Shown piece after piece: positions 9,852 to 20,070 of a stretch of DNA of 64,000 bases. The stretch covers positions 38,519-102,518 of the forward strand of contig JANXSN010000098.1 in NCBI GenBank assembly GCA_025352685.1. Direction: 5' to 3'. Position 1 is the stretch's first letter. Each line of letters starts with the position of its first letter. A program made the position numbers and the translations under genes. This DNA is from Sphingomonadales bacterium. Its GTDB lineage: Bacteria; Pseudomonadota; Alphaproteobacteria; Sphingomonadales; Sphingomonadaceae. Under the pieces are notes generated by a model that did no database searches, was not told where the DNA came from, and saw nothing but the letters and a program-made list of their open reading frames with translations.

Positions 9852-11612
9852 TCAATACCCGGCGGCACTTCCCACCGGAAGGCGGGGATCAATCGCCCCA
9901 TACAAATGATCTTGCCCATGCGGAGGTTTCCCGATTCCCGGACCGCCGATCAAGATCGCGGCGATCTGGTTTTCGAAACCCATTGGTTCGAGCCTGTGCC
10001 CGCGCGCAGTCAACGACGCCGTTGTATCGGCACTCAAGGCATTGGGCTCGTAATAGATGACGTCCGGCAGCCATTGCGCATGGATGCGCGGCGCATCGAC
10101 GGCCTCAGTCAGCGTCATGCCGTGATCAATCAGATTGACAAGAACCTGAAGTACGCCAGTCGGTATATGACTGCCGCCTGGCGTCCCGATAACTATGGCC
10201 AGCTGGCCATCCTTGGTCACGATGCTCGGTGTCATTGACGACAGCGGACGCTTGCCGGGTGCAATGGCGTTGTTCACCCCTTCGACGAGCCCGAACATAT
10301 TGGGCACACCTGGCTTGGACGAAAAGTCATCCATCTCGTCGTTAAGCAAGACACCCGTTCCGTCGGCGACGACGCGCGCGCCGAACCAGTCGTTGAGAGT
10401 AAAGGTTAGCGAGACGGCGTTACCGTCAGCGTCGACGATTGAAAAATGCGTGGTGTTGTGTCCTTCGTGGTCGGTACCCGGGATACCCAGCGCGCGCGAC
10501 GGCGTCGCCTTGTCCGCAGCAATCCCGGCTCGGAGCTGAGCCGCGTAACCGGGCGAGACGAAGTGGGCCACGTCGGCTTTTACGAAATCGGGATCTCCGA
10601 GCTCGACGTTTCGGTCGTGGAAAGCACGGCGAAGTGCCTCGACGGTATAATGCACGCCTTGTGCTGAGTGAAACCCCAACGCTGCGAGCGGATAACCGGC
10701 CAGCACATTCAACGTCTCGCACAGCACAACGCCGCCTGAGCTCGGCGGGGGCGCCGAAATAATATGGTATCCGCGATAGTCGCATTCGACGGGCACGCGT
10801 TCGACCGCGTGATAGGACGCAAAATCGGCCATGGTCATGATCCCGCCATGCGCGCTGCTGGCCGTGACAATCCGCCGGGCAGCAGCGCCCTTGTAAAAGG
10901 AGGCAGGACCATCTGAGGCGATGCCTTGCAAGATCCGCGCGAGATCGATCTGGATCAGCCGATCACCCCTTTGCCAGGTTTTACCCGACGAGAGAAAGAT
11001 CGCGGCGCTGGGGCCGTCCTTTGAAAAATCGTCGCGACCTGTCGCAAGAAATTCAGCATCACCCGCGTCAAGGACGAACCCATCTCGGGCGAGCCGGATT
11101 GCCGTTGCCATCAATGCTGGGCGCGGCTTTGTACCGTACCTGGTCCGCGCCAGTTCGAGGCCTGCGACCGTGCCCGGAATGCCGACAGCCTTATATCCGC
11201 GCGTCGACAGTCCGGGTATGACAGCACCAGCCGCATCCTGGAAAAGCGTTGATCCTGCCTTTTGCGGCGCTTTCTCGCGAAAGTCGATAAAGGTGGTGCG
11301 ACCGTTCTTCAGACGGATGGTCATGAATCCGCCGCCGCCAATATTGCCGGCCTCGGGAAAGGTGACTGCCAGAACATAGGCGACCGCGACAGCTGCGTCG
11401 ATAGCATTGCCGCCTTGTCGCAAAACTTCAACGCCCGCATCACTCGCAAGGTGATGTGCTGAGACAACCATGGCGTGTTCAGCGCCTACCGGCTCGGGGG
11501 ATGCCGCCTCGGCCGACTGGAGCGGAATCGCGAGAGCGAGAATGCCCAGCAGCCACGCGCTTGTCGTTTTCAGGTCTCGTTGTCTCCGCTTGTACATTTG
11601 TAATCGAACCAT
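9852..11612 (-). CDS. ggt: Gamma-glutamyltransferase/glutathione hydrolase
   Basis: Periplasmic N-terminal nucleophile hydrolase that cleaves or transfers the gamma-glutamyl group of glutathione. The 586-residue precursor has a signal peptide (LLGILALAIPLQSAEA) and then GAEHAMVVSAHHLAS and GNIGGGGFMTI typical of the large subunit. The autoprocessing and catalytic threonine lies in EGHNTTHFSIVD near residue 385, followed by KRPLSSMTPSIV and GTPGGSHIPTGV, which form the small-subunit active site. It ends in DPRLPVGSAAGY as in the family. ATG 11612 is used; ATG 11597 (MYKRRQ) is a close alternative. It lies on the same strand as the TonB-dependent receptor upstream, separated by a hairpin. Confidence 0.92.
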   Translation of the reverse strand: MVRLQMYKRRQRDLKTTSAWLLGILALAIPLQSAEAASPEPVGAEHAMVVSAHHLASDAGVEVLRQGGNAIDAAVAVAYVLAVTFPEAGNIGGGGFMTIRLKNGRTTFIDFREKAPQKAGSTLFQDAAGAVIPGLSTRGYKAVGIPGTVAGLELARTRYGTKPRPALMATAIRLARDGFVLDAGDAEFLATGRDDFSKDGPSAAIFLSSGKTWQRGDRLIQIDLARILQGIASDGPASFYKGAAARRIVTASSAHGGIMTMADFASYHAVERVPVECDYRGYHIISAPPPSSGGVVLCETLNVLAGYPLAALGFHSAQGVHYTVEALRRAFHDRNVELGDPDFVKADVAHFVSPGYAAQLRAGIAADKATPSRALGIPGTDHEGHNTTHFSIVDADGNAVSLTFTLNDWFGARVVADGTGVLLNDEMDDFSSKPGVPNMFGLVEGVNNAIAPGKRPLSSMTPSIVTKDGQLAIVIGTPGGSHIPTGVLQVLVNLIDHGMTLTEAVDAPRIHAQWLPDVIYYEPNALSADTTASLTARGHRLEPMGFENQIAAILIGGPGIGKPPHGQDHLYGAIDPRLPVGSAAGY

Positions 11613-11614
11613 TT

Positions 11615-11657
11615 AAAAAATGAACGGGAAAGCCAAAACCCTCCCGCCCCCGTGTTC
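11615..11657 (-). terminator. Probable rho-independent terminator after the TonB receptor
   Basis: On the minus strand, GAAC and GGG pair with CCCGTTC across a G-rich loop, followed by a run of six T. It lies between the receptor stop (11671) and the ggt start, so it probably separates the two transcripts. The stem is imperfect. Confidence 0.45.
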
Positions 11658-11670
11658 ACCGTCTTATCGA

Positions 11671-14379
11671 TCAGTATTTTACGCGAAGCCGTGCATACCA
11701 AAAACCGCCATTAATCCCGAAGGGACCACCGCTGCGCGGATAGATTTGCCCGTCCGCCGTGCTGTTGGTCAGCGCATAGATCGGATTGGAGGTCGTCGGG
11801 GCGATCCGGTCCGGATAGGAATTGAACAAGTTGTTCGCGCCAATTGTCAGCGTGTAATGGTCCATGAACGTGTAGCTCACATCAAGGTCTGACGTGAACT
11901 TGGCGCCGAACTGCTGACCGGCTGTCACGTTGCCATTTGCATCAAAAGCCGTCGGATAGTCCGTGGAATCAACCCATGAACCATAGTAATTTTCACGCGC
12001 GTTGACCGTGAAATTGCCAACCTGCCAGTTGGCCGAAACACTGGCCCGGTGACGGGGAGCCAGATTGCCGATGTCGATGATCTGGTTCGAGCTGATGACG
12101 TTCGGATCGAATCTGGTTACCTTGCTCTTGTTGTAATTGTAGGCGACCGTCAGGTTCAGGTTTCCCGTTGCGAAGTGCCCGCGCCAGGTGCCGACGACAT
12201 CAACACCGTCAGTCGACGTGTCAAAAGCGTTGGTGAAGTAGTTGACGGCACCGCCGGGACCAACTGCCGCCAGGGCGGGCTGAGCGGCGATATTGGCAGC
12301 ACTCACGTTAAAATTCTGCGAGATGCCGATGCGGTTCGTTACCTTGATGCTGTAGCCATCTACGGTCAGCGTGATCGCGTGCGTTGGCTTCAGGATGAAG
12401 CCAAGACCGTAGTTGGTTGAACGTTCGGGCCGAAGCGACGTCGCACCATAATATTGCGCGATGGCGCTGGTAACGGGGTAGGTTCCTGTCTGAACCTGAT
12501 TGCCGGCGACAAAATTGGTTGTCAGGATCTCATCGTTGTTTTGGCCGGGCGACGGTGCGTGGAACCCGGTTCCGATTGTGCCGCGGATCGAGAGCGCATC
12601 GGATATGTGATAGATCGCGTTGAACTTGCCGACCACGGCGTCGCCGAAGCTGCTATAATGCTCATAACGACCCGCCAGTCCAACACTGAGAGCCTTGGTG
12701 ATGTCGGTTTCGATGTCACCGTAGACGCCGTAGCTCGTTTGGCTGAACTTGCCTGCAGCAGCTGGACTCGTGCCTCCATAGCCGCTGGCGCCCGGCGACT
12801 GGCTTGCCACGACCTGCTTGTTGTCGGCGCCCAGGACCGGTGTGTAGACGCCAGGCGAAACCTGTGAATAAAGCGGCTGAGTGGCATACGGCCCAACACC
12901 GTAGGATTGAGCGTCGCCCTGAGTTTGTTCATAGGTTTCACGCCGGTATTCAGCGCCTGCTGACAGCGTAATCGGACTGGCGAGGCCAGCCTCGATGGGG
13001 TAGCTGAGGTCGAGATTGCCATCGAGTTCACGCTGGATCAGCTTGCCGAACCTGAAGCTGGTCTGGCTCTGCGGTCCGTACGACGCGTTGAGCGACTTGG
13101 TCATCGACAAGTCGAGGGAATTGCGGCTGAGAGACCCCGAAAGATCATAGCGCAACCCCCCGTCAGTCGTGCCCTTGTAGCCAAGTGTCCCGAACGCTTC
13201 ATCGGTCACGCCGTTAAAGCGCGGCGTGAAGCCCGCTGGGTAAATCGAGCTAAACAGGAAGGTGTTGGCGTCCTGCACAAACCCGCCAGTTGGACAGGTC
13301 GCATTAGCGGCGGGGCAAGCGGTCAGATAAATCGGTGAGAATGCGCCATTGGCGCTTCGGTTCTTAGTTGCAGGCACCCCCGAACCGTCATTCACGGCAA
13401 GCGGCGTTGTTGTCGAGATCGGCGAGCGAAAGTTGAAGCTCTCGTTTGCTTCGCTGTGGGCAAGGTTGGCGAAAAAGTAGATTTTGCTGTGCGCCGTTAC
13501 ATCGAGCGCAGAATTCAGCAACAGCTTGTACCCGTGGCTGGGCGATGATCCCCAGATCTGTGCCGGCCCCGGATAGTTGGGCAGGCTGGTCGCCAATGCT
13601 GGGTTATTCTGAGCGAAGACCACTGCGATCGGGCGGGTGGCCCCGCGGCTCGTCTGGCCGTCGTCGGTGTATTCCCCCGACAGGTTTACGAAGCCCATAT
13701 CGCCAAGTTTGAACCCGACGTTTGCAGCAAATTCTTTGCTCTCACCGTCGCCATGATCATAATACTGGCCGTAGCGTGCTTGCGCTTCGAACCCGGCATC
13801 ATCGCGCAACCCGTAATTCAGCACGCCGCCGATGGCGTCTGATCCGTATTGTGCCGTCGCGCCGTCGCGCAAGATCTGAAGGCTCTTGATCGCGATCGCC
13901 GGAATTGCGGAAATGTCAGACCCCTGCGACCCGAACGAGAGCGCGGTATCACCGCCCGTGTACACCTGAACGAGGGCGGACCGGTTGTAGCGCTTGCCAT
14001 CGAGCATCACGAGGATTTCATCGCCGGGAAGGCCGCGCAGCGACGGCGCACGGACGAAGGACGATGCGTCCGAGATCGTGTTTTGTCCGACGAAGAACGA
14101 CGGCACGAGGTTCTTGATCGCATCCAGCATGTTCGCCGCCGGCTGCGCCGACAATTCCGCCGCGCCGATTACATCAACCGGGGACGCCGAGTTGGTGACC
14201 GACCGATCGAGACGACGCGTCCCGATTACAACGATTTCCGTCGCCGCATCCTTGGCCGCGGCGTCGGCCGTGACTGGTGCTGACTGAGCCAAAGCCGGGT
14301 TGGCCGCGATGAGCGCCAAGCCCGTAACCGAACTGGCGAGAAAGGATTTGGCGAGCGCCTGGCGCTTTGATTGAATCAT
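11671..14379 (-). CDS. TonB-dependent outer-membrane receptor
   Basis: Outer-membrane beta-barrel transporter energised by TonB, 902 residues. A signal peptide (SSVTGLALIAANPALAQ) covers about the first 31 residues, followed by a TonB-box-like EIVVIGTRRLDRSV. The plug domain contains LDAIKNLVPSF and APSLRGLPGDEILVMLDGKR, then SDAIGGVLNYGLRDDAG closes the plug and a long barrel follows, ending in WYARLRVKY. ATG 14379, preceded by a G-rich site, is preferred to an upstream ATG at 14409. The substrate is unknown: no siderophore or vitamin-specific gene adjoins it. The neighbour ggt might suggest peptide or glutathione products, but that is weak inference. Confidence 0.9.
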   Translation of the reverse strand: MIQSKRQALAKSFLASSVTGLALIAANPALAQSAPVTADAAAKDAATEIVVIGTRRLDRSVTNSASPVDVIGAAELSAQPAANMLDAIKNLVPSFFVGQNTISDASSFVRAPSLRGLPGDEILVMLDGKRYNRSALVQVYTGGDTALSFGSQGSDISAIPAIAIKSLQILRDGATAQYGSDAIGGVLNYGLRDDAGFEAQARYGQYYDHGDGESKEFAANVGFKLGDMGFVNLSGEYTDDGQTSRGATRPIAVVFAQNNPALATSLPNYPGPAQIWGSSPSHGYKLLLNSALDVTAHSKIYFFANLAHSEANESFNFRSPISTTTPLAVNDGSGVPATKNRSANGAFSPIYLTACPAANATCPTGGFVQDANTFLFSSIYPAGFTPRFNGVTDEAFGTLGYKGTTDGGLRYDLSGSLSRNSLDLSMTKSLNASYGPQSQTSFRFGKLIQRELDGNLDLSYPIEAGLASPITLSAGAEYRRETYEQTQGDAQSYGVGPYATQPLYSQVSPGVYTPVLGADNKQVVASQSPGASGYGGTSPAAAGKFSQTSYGVYGDIETDITKALSVGLAGRYEHYSSFGDAVVGKFNAIYHISDALSIRGTIGTGFHAPSPGQNNDEILTTNFVAGNQVQTGTYPVTSAIAQYYGATSLRPERSTNYGLGFILKPTHAITLTVDGYSIKVTNRIGISQNFNVSAANIAAQPALAAVGPGGAVNYFTNAFDTSTDGVDVVGTWRGHFATGNLNLTVAYNYNKSKVTRFDPNVISSNQIIDIGNLAPRHRASVSANWQVGNFTVNARENYYGSWVDSTDYPTAFDANGNVTAGQQFGAKFTSDLDVSYTFMDHYTLTIGANNLFNSYPDRIAPTTSNPIYALTNSTADGQIYPRSGGPFGINGGFWYARLRVKY

Positions 14380-14583
14380 TTGGTAACCCCCCCGGTTGAA
14401 TTGCACCACTTGCCGACTGTCTGATCGACCTTAGCCGACTTACGTCAGCTAGAGACATGCGGTGTGTCAAACTGTGAACACCATCGAGGCCGGTCGCATT
14501 CCTCGAATTATTTACCGAAGTGGCAAATATGGCGCACTCGACGGTCGCGGGACGCAACAATCGTTCGCGGCAACCCCTTTCGA

Positions 14584-16155
14584 CTATTCGGCAGCCACTG
14601 CGAGCACGGGCTGCGTCCACACCAGCACGGGCTTTCGGGCTGCCAGAGTTTCGTCCAGCCGCCTCCGCGGCGCAAAGTGCGGAGCCGATTTAAGGCTTGC
14701 GTCCCCTGCCTTGGCCCGCTCCGCTACCTGGCGCAGTGCCACGATAAACTGGTCGATCCCCGCCTTGCTTTCTGTCTCGGTCGGCTCGACGAGCATTGCG
14801 CCGTGGACCACGAGCGGGAAATAGACTGTCATGGGGTGAAAGCCCTCGTCGATCAGCCCTTTGGCGATATCGAGAGTACTGAAGCCCTCGGCCATTCCAT
14901 CGTCGCTGAACAGCGCTTCGTGCATGCACGGTCCGCTGTGCGCGAACGGCGCGTCGAGCGTCGCTTCGAGGCTGCGCAGGATGTAATTGGCATTGAGCAC
15001 GGCATCGCCAGACACCTGCCGCAGGCCATCCGCGCCGTGACTCATGATATAGCTGAGCGCTCGGGTAAACATCCCCATCTGACCGTGGAAAGCAACCATA
15101 CGGCCGAACGAAGCGGCGTGGTGGTCTCCGGCGGTTTCCTCCTCGATCAGCTCAAAGTAATCCCCCCGCTTCTCGACAAACGGCAACGGTGCGAACGGGC
15201 TCAGCGCCGCGGAAAAGACCACCGGTCCCGACCCCGGCCCCCCGCCGCCGTGCGGGGTACTGAACGTCTTGTGTAGATTGATGTGCATCGCGTCGACACC
15301 AAGGTCGCCCGGGCGGACACGGCCGACAATCGCGTTGAAGTTTGCCCCGTCGCAATAGACGAAAGCGCCCGCCGCGTGAACGGCATCGGCGATGATCCTC
15401 AGGTCACGCTCGAACAGACCACAGGTATTGGGGTTGGTAATCATCACCCCGGCAACATTGGGACCAAGCTTGGCAATCAGCGCCTCAGTATCGACCCGCC
15501 CGTCATCGCGCGCGGGAATGCCTTCGACGCGGTATCCCGCGAACGCGGCGGTTGCCGGGTTGGTGCCGTGGGCGCTGTCCGGCACCAGAATAACTTCGCG
15601 CGCGTCACCGCGCGCCTGCAATGCCGCACGGATCGCCAGAATACCGCAGAGTTCTCCATGCGCGCCTGCCTTGGGCGACATCGCAACTGATGCCATACCA
15701 GTCAGCTTGACCAGCCAGTCGGCGAGCTGGTGAATGACCGCAAGCGCGCCCTGCACCGTCGAAACCGGGGCTAGCGGATGAATGTCGGCAAACCCTTTCA
15801 TGCGCGCGATTTTTTCGTTGAGGCGGGGGTTGTGCTTCATCGTGCAGCTTCCAAGCGGAAAGAAGCCAAGGTCGATCCCGTAATTCTGCCGCGATAAGCG
15901 CGTGTAGTGGCGCACCGTTTCCGGTTCGGAAAGGCCGGGGAGCCCAATGGCTTGAGTACGGGCCAAACCGCCGAGACGCGACGCGTGAGACGGGATCGGC
16001 GGCAAATCGACGCCGCACGTACTGCTGCTCCCGATTTCAAAGATCAGCGCTTCCTCAAGCATCAGCGCGCGATTACCCGTTGTTGTCGGGACACCAACGT
16101 CGGCGTTGCCCGTGCCCATCTCGGGCTTCCAGCCACTTGCGTTGATCGTGCTCAT
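14584..16155 (-). CDS. gcvPB: Glycine dehydrogenase (decarboxylating) subunit 2
   Basis: PLP-dependent half of the split P-protein of the glycine cleavage system. The complex decarboxylates glycine and passes the aminomethyl group to lipoylated GcvH. The 523-residue protein carries the PLP lysine in [16 protein letters not shown], with [14 protein letters not shown] and [19 protein letters not shown] also family-typical. It is the last gene of gcvT-gcvH-gcvPA-gcvPB and overlaps gcvPA by four bases, which fits translational coupling of the two subunits. The 200 bases after it, up to the TonB receptor start, hold no gene I can recognise. Confidence 0.96.
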   Translation of the reverse strand: MSTINASGWKPEMGTGNADVGVPTTTGNRALMLEEALIFEIGSSSTCGVDLPPIPSHASRLGGLARTQAIGLPGLSEPETVRHYTRLSRQNYGIDLGFFPLGSCTMKHNPRLNEKIARMKGFADIHPLAPVSTVQGALAVIHQLADWLVKLTGMASVAMSPKAGAHGELCGILAIRAALQARGDAREVILVPDSAHGTNPATAAFAGYRVEGIPARDDGRVDTEALIAKLGPNVAGVMITNPNTCGLFERDLRIIADAVHAAGAFVYCDGANFNAIVGRVRPGDLGVDAMHINLHKTFSTPHGGGGPGSGPVVFSAALSPFAPLPFVEKRGDYFELIEEETAGDHHAASFGRMVAFHGQMGMFTRALSYIMSHGADGLRQVSGDAVLNANYILRSLEATLDAPFAHSGPCMHEALFSDDGMAEGFSTLDIAKGLIDEGFHPMTVYFPLVVHGAMLVEPTETESKAGIDQFIVALRQVAERAKAGDASLKSAPHFAPRRRLDETLAARKPVLVWTQPVLAVAAE

Positions 16156-17510
16156 GCCAGGGCCTCCGCGAGCGTCGTGGCGAATGTTTCGATATCGGCC
16201 TCGCTCACCGTTTCGGTCACCGCAACAACCAGCCCACGTTCGATGTCGCCGTCGTCGGGGTAAAGCCGTCCGAGCGAGACACCACCAAGGACGCCTCTGT
16301 CGGCCATTGCGCGTACGACGGGGCGAGCCTCTTTGGGCAGTCTGAGGGTAAACTCGTTGAAGAATCTCGTATTAACCAGCTCGACGCCCGGTATTTGCGT
16401 GAGCCGGGCGGCGGCCGCGCATGCACGGGCGTGGTTGAGTGCGGCAAGCTCACGCAACCCCTTTTCGCCCAGCAACGTCAGGTGGATGCTGAACGCCAGA
16501 GCGCAAAGACCTGAATTGGTGCAGATGTTTGACGTGGCCTTCTCGCGCCGGATGTGCTGCTCTCGGGTCGACAGCGTTAGCACAAAGCCACGCTTGCCGT
16601 CTGCATCGACAGTTTGGCCGCACAGTCGCCCGGGCATCTGTCGAACAAACTTCTCCTTGCACGCAAAAAGCCCGACATAGGGGCCGCCAAACTGGAGGCC
16701 GACGCCAAGCGATTGGCCCTCACCGACGACAATATCGGCACCCATTTCGCCCGGTGCCCTGATCGCGCCCAGCGCAACGGGTTCGGTGACCACCGCGATG
16801 AGGAGCGCCCCGTGCTCATGCGCCTTGGCAGCAAGCGAATTTAACTCCGCGATGCGACCCAGAATATCGGGATACTGCACAACTACGCACGACGTTTCGC
16901 CATCGATAGCCGCAAGCAGCCGATCCGCATCTGTTTCGGCGACGAGGCTCGGTTTCGCGACATCGAGCCGGTCGCCGGTAAACCGCGCCATCGTCTGCGC
17001 AACCGCGACATAGTGCGGATGCAAGCCCGACGACAGCAAGGCTTTTTTCCGCTTCGTCACCCGCGCAGCCATGCCGATTGCCTCCCAGCATGCAGTTGAC
17101 CCGTCGTACATGCTGGCGTTCGCAACGTCGCAGCCAAGCAATCGCGCAACCTGCGTCTGGAACTCGAACAGCATTTGGAGCGTGCCCTGTGCAATTTCAG
17201 GCTGATAGGGCGTGTACGCCGTCAGGAACTCGCCGCGTTGAATCAAGTGGTCGACGCTCGCAGGGACGTGGTGACGATAGGCACCGCATCCCAGGAAAAA
17301 GGGATGATACGCGGCTGCGCGGTTGCGCCGAGCAAGTTCCGAAAAGTGCCTCTCGACAAGCATTTCGGGCATGTGGTTCGGCAGGCCGCGGATCGGTCCC
17401 GTAAGCTGGGCCTCTGCAGGCACATCAACGAACAAGGCGTCGACACTGGAGGCTCCGATGATGCCGAGCATTGCGCTACGATCGGGATCGGTTAGTGGAA
17501 GGTAACGCAT
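16152..17510 (-). CDS. gcvPA: Glycine dehydrogenase (decarboxylating) subunit 1
   Basis: Other half of the split P-protein, forming the active heterotetramer with GcvPB. It is 452 residues long, typical for the subunit, and opens with [19 protein letters not shown]. Diagnostic blocks are [33 protein letters not shown] and [20 protein letters not shown]. The ATG overlaps the gcvH stop by one base, and the stop overlaps the gcvPB start by four bases, so it sits in a tightly coupled operon controlled by the glycine riboswitch upstream of gcvT. Confidence 0.96.
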   Translation of the reverse strand: MRYLPLTDPDRSAMLGIIGASSVDALFVDVPAEAQLTGPIRGLPNHMPEMLVERHFSELARRNRAAAYHPFFLGCGAYRHHVPASVDHLIQRGEFLTAYTPYQPEIAQGTLQMLFEFQTQVARLLGCDVANASMYDGSTACWEAIGMAARVTKRKKALLSSGLHPHYVAVAQTMARFTGDRLDVAKPSLVAETDADRLLAAIDGETSCVVVQYPDILGRIAELNSLAAKAHEHGALLIAVVTEPVALGAIRAPGEMGADIVVGEGQSLGVGLQFGGPYVGLFACKEKFVRQMPGRLCGQTVDADGKRGFVLTLSTREQHIRREKATSNICTNSGLCALAFSIHLTLLGEKGLRELAALNHARACAAAARLTQIPGVELVNTRFFNEFTLRLPKEARPVVRAMADRGVLGGVSLGRLYPDDGDIERGLVVAVTETVSEADIETFATTLAEALA

Positions 17511-17884
17511 TACAAGCCGTCCACGAACGCCTTGTAGGCGAACCCGTTCATCAACCCTTCGAGCTCGCTCTTGTCATCGAGCACCAATGTGAAGAACCAC
17601 CCGTCCTTTTCTGGCGACGTGTTCACGAGAGCAGGGTTCGCCTCGAGCGATGGGTTGCCCTCGCTGACGGTTCCAGAGACGGGCGCATAAATGTCCGACG
17701 CCGCCTTGACCGATTCGACGACGGCCGCGTCTTCGCCTTTGGCAACGCGAGTTCCGCTTGCCGGCAGTTCGACAAAAACAATGTCGCCGAGCTGGCCCTG
17801 GGCGTAATCCGTGATTCCCACCGTCGCAGTCTCGCCACTCGCGGCAACTTCAATCCATTCATGGTCCTGCGTGAAGTAGCGCAT
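17510..17884 (-). CDS. gcvH: Glycine cleavage system H protein
   Basis: Lipoyl carrier that shuttles the aminomethyl intermediate between the P, T and L proteins. The 124-residue length is standard. [13 protein letters not shown] opens the protein, and the lipoylation lysine lies in [16 protein letters not shown] around residue 60. The start overlaps the gcvT stop in a TGATG arrangement. The lipoyl group it needs could be supplied through LipB, which is also encoded in this window. Confidence 0.97.
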   Translation of the reverse strand: MRYFTQDHEWIEVAASGETATVGITDYAQGQLGDIVFVELPASGTRVAKGEDAAVVESVKAASDIYAPVSGTVSEGNPSLEANPALVNTSPEKDGWFFTLVLDDKSELEGLMNGFAYKAFVDGL

Positions 17885-19005
17885 CAGGCGGCTCCTTTCC
17901 GGTGGTAGCGATGCGGAACGAACGGCATCTTCGTGACGATTGCCTTGAGACGTTTACCGCGCACGTCGATCTCGAGCGGGGTGCCGACTACGCTGTAGGG
18001 CGTCTCGACATAACCCATCGCAATCGGCGCCTGCAGGGTAGGTGAGAAGCCGCCCGACGTGATCTTGCCGACCAGCAAATCGCCTGCGTAGATTTCGGCG
18101 CCTTCTCGTGCAGGCAGGCGCCCTTCGAGCGAGAGGCCAACGCGCCTCGTCGTTGCGCCCTTTTCGCGCTCGTTCAAAATCCGTCGGGCGCCGGGAAAAT
18201 TCGCTTCTTCGCGGCGGCGCCTACTCCCAACAGTAAAATTGAGCGCTGCCATAATGGGCGTCGTATCGGGGTCGAGATCGTGACCATAGAGCGGTAAATC
18301 TGCTTCCAGCCTCAGCGAGTCGCGAGCGCCCAGACCAATGGGTTTGACCGCCGGCTCGGCACACAGCACATCGGCTATGTGCTCGGCAGCATCGGAAGCC
18401 ATCGAGATCTCGAAGCCATCCTCGCCGGTGTATCCGGAACGGCTGATCCAGGCATCAACGCCGGCAATCTGGAAGTGCCCGCCGATCATGAATACCAGCG
18501 CCTCGAGCGGCCATTCGCCCGTCGCATGGCGCCTCAGTACGTCGAACGCCTTTGGCCCCTGCAAAGCAAGCAGAGCCCGGTCTTCGAGGTGGTTCAGTGT
18601 GATCTCGTCAGCCAAATGCTCGCGAAGATGCGCGATGTCGTCGTACTTCACCGCGCCGTTTACCACCATGTAGATGCCGCCAGGCCAACGCGAAAGCATG
18701 AGATCGTCGAGAATGCCGCCACCGTCCGCGAGCAGCAGCGAATATTTTTGTTGCCCCAACGTCAGGCCTTTGACGTCCGCTGGAATCAACTTTTCGAGCG
18801 CTTCGTCGACGCCGTCGCCTGAAATCAGGAGTTGGCCCATGTGACTAACGTCAAACAGTCCGGCGCTCTCACGCGTCCAGAGATGCTCAGCAACGATCCC
18901 TTCGTACTGGATTGGCATAGCATAGCCCGCAAACGACACCATGCGGGCTCCCCGGGCACGGTGCCAGCGATCGAGCGGTAGTTTTTCGGTCGAATCTTCT
19001 TTCAT
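17884..19005 (-). CDS. gcvT: Glycine cleavage system T protein (aminomethyltransferase)
   Basis: Transfers the methylene group from lipoylated GcvH to tetrahydrofolate and releases ammonia. With ATG 19005 it has 373 residues, matching the family. LPLDRWHRARGARMVSFAGY and TRESAGLFDVSHMGQ are diagnostic N-terminal blocks, and FPGARRILNEREKG and RVGLSLEGRLPAREG mark the C-terminal part. A longer open frame to 19074 runs into the riboswitch aptamer and is rejected. First gene of the gcv operon; the leader between 19006 and 19061 would carry the expression platform. Confidence 0.95.
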   Translation of the reverse strand: MKEDSTEKLPLDRWHRARGARMVSFAGYAMPIQYEGIVAEHLWTRESAGLFDVSHMGQLLISGDGVDEALEKLIPADVKGLTLGQQKYSLLLADGGGILDDLMLSRWPGGIYMVVNGAVKYDDIAHLREHLADEITLNHLEDRALLALQGPKAFDVLRRHATGEWPLEALVFMIGGHFQIAGVDAWISRSGYTGEDGFEISMASDAAEHIADVLCAEPAVKPIGLGARDSLRLEADLPLYGHDLDPDTTPIMAALNFTVGSRRRREEANFPGARRILNEREKGATTRRVGLSLEGRLPAREGAEIYAGDLLVGKITSGGFSPTLQAPIAMGYVETPYSVVGTPLEIDVRGKRLKAIVTKMPFVPHRYHRKGAA

Positions 19006-19061
19006 GGCGGATTCCGTCGCGAGTGCAGCCGTGCCGAACCGAAGTCCGGCCTTTGAAGCTG

Positions 19062-19258
19062 CCCCCTCTGTCACGGAAACCTGAGAGCTTTGATTCCTCG
19101 CTTACGCTTGGAACTTACCCCTTCGGTGGCCGCTGCCGAAGCAACTGCGCTTTCCAGAGTAGCCTTGTCGTCCGCGCGGTCCTTTGAGCCTGAGAGTTTC
19201 CGGGGCGGTTGCTCCTTCGGCGCTGCCGGGGCTTTCCCCATCCAGCTCTCCCGCGCGG
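19062..19258 (-). promoter_or_regulatory. Tandem glycine riboswitch upstream of gcvT
   Basis: On the minus strand two consecutive glycine-aptamer signatures are seen. Aptamer 1 (about 19258-19172) has GGGAGAGCT, then GCGCCGAAGGAGCAA, and closes with ACTCTCAGGC and AAAGGACCG. Aptamer 2 (about 19165-19062) has a CACCGAAGGGG segment, then GCTCTCAGGT and GACAGAGGG. The order, the short linker and the position in front of gcvT match the known cooperative tandem class, which normally turns the cleavage genes on when glycine is abundant. The exact switching mechanism (terminator or ribosome-site masking) is not resolved here. Confidence 0.93.
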
Positions 19259-19341
19259 CCGTCCGGGTTTCCCCGACCGGCTCACATCAGGCGATGATCG
19301 AGTGGCCGATTCGAGTCAACAAGTCGTTCGCGCCATGAAGA

Positions 19342-19992
19342 TCAGCGCGTGGCGTTGTACTGCAGCTGGTCCGACGTCAGCTGGAAACCGATCAACAGCT
19401 CGAAACTCGCTCGCGCAACCGCTGCCTTGATCTCGGGCCTTGCCAGCGGATCGGTCGCCGCTTCGGCCTCGCCCGCCTTGCGCTTGCGCGTCAGAGTCTT
19501 TTGAATGTCAAGCGGCAGTGTCGCCTGAGCGCGTTCGATCACGGCGCCGCCCTGCCCCTGTGCACTGGCACGGATCTGACCATCGGCAAAGACAATGCGC
19601 ACTGTCGAGATGCGTTTGGCAACAACGGTCGTTCCGCCGCGCATCACGGTCGCAAAATAGGGCAAAACAACCTCGCGACTGCCCCGCGGATCAGCTCGGC
19701 GTGCCAACACGTCGAAAGTCGCGTTGGATACGACATCACTGCCTTGGTCGGCGCAGCTAACGCGCATGTTCGTAATCGACGCGGTTACATCGATCGCATT
19801 CGCCGCTCGGCTGTTTGCAGGATTGAAAAAGGTGATATCGCCCGTCTGCGCCGGAATGGCGACCGCCGGGCACGCGCTGCGCGTAATGGCAATACCACCG
19901 GTTTCGTCGAAGTCGCCGTCTTTGGCGCATCCAGCCAGCAGACTCAGAACGATCGCGGTAGCAGCAATGCGGACAGTCACTCGAACAGTCAC
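19342..19992 (-). CDS. Conserved hypothetical lipoprotein
   Basis: 216-residue predicted lipoprotein: the N-terminus ends in lipobox LLAGC at about residues 18-22, so it should be anchored in the cell envelope. No catalytic motif is recognised. The body is rich in short hydrophobic stretches ([25 protein letters not shown]) that suggest a beta-sandwich, and the tail has a charged segment ([12 protein letters not shown]). The GTG start at 19992 is supported by AAGGAAAA six bases upstream. It lies between the gcv riboswitch on the same strand and the divergent ispH. Function unknown. Confidence 0.75.
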   Translation of the reverse strand: MTVRVTVRIAATAIVLSLLAGCAKDGDFDETGGIAITRSACPAVAIPAQTGDITFFNPANSRAANAIDVTASITNMRVSCADQGSDVVSNATFDVLARRADPRGSREVVLPYFATVMRGGTTVVAKRISTVRIVFADGQIRASAQGQGGAVIERAQATLPLDIQKTLTRKRKAGEAEAATDPLARPEIKAAVARASFELLIGFQLTSDQLQYNATR

Positions 19993-20070
19993 TCAGTTTT
20001 CCTTCATACGGAATGCCGCGTCATAGGAACCGGCTTTGCGCCATGCAAGCAATCGCGTAAGGCCGGGTTT

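Noticed and set aside
19006..19074. Longer N-terminus for gcvT
   Set aside because: It would lie inside the second glycine aptamer and extends past the family's normal start.
19501..20070. 190-residue N-terminal extension of ispH
   Set aside because: It is antisense to the lipoprotein gene and unrelated to IspH; family length fits the start at 20071.
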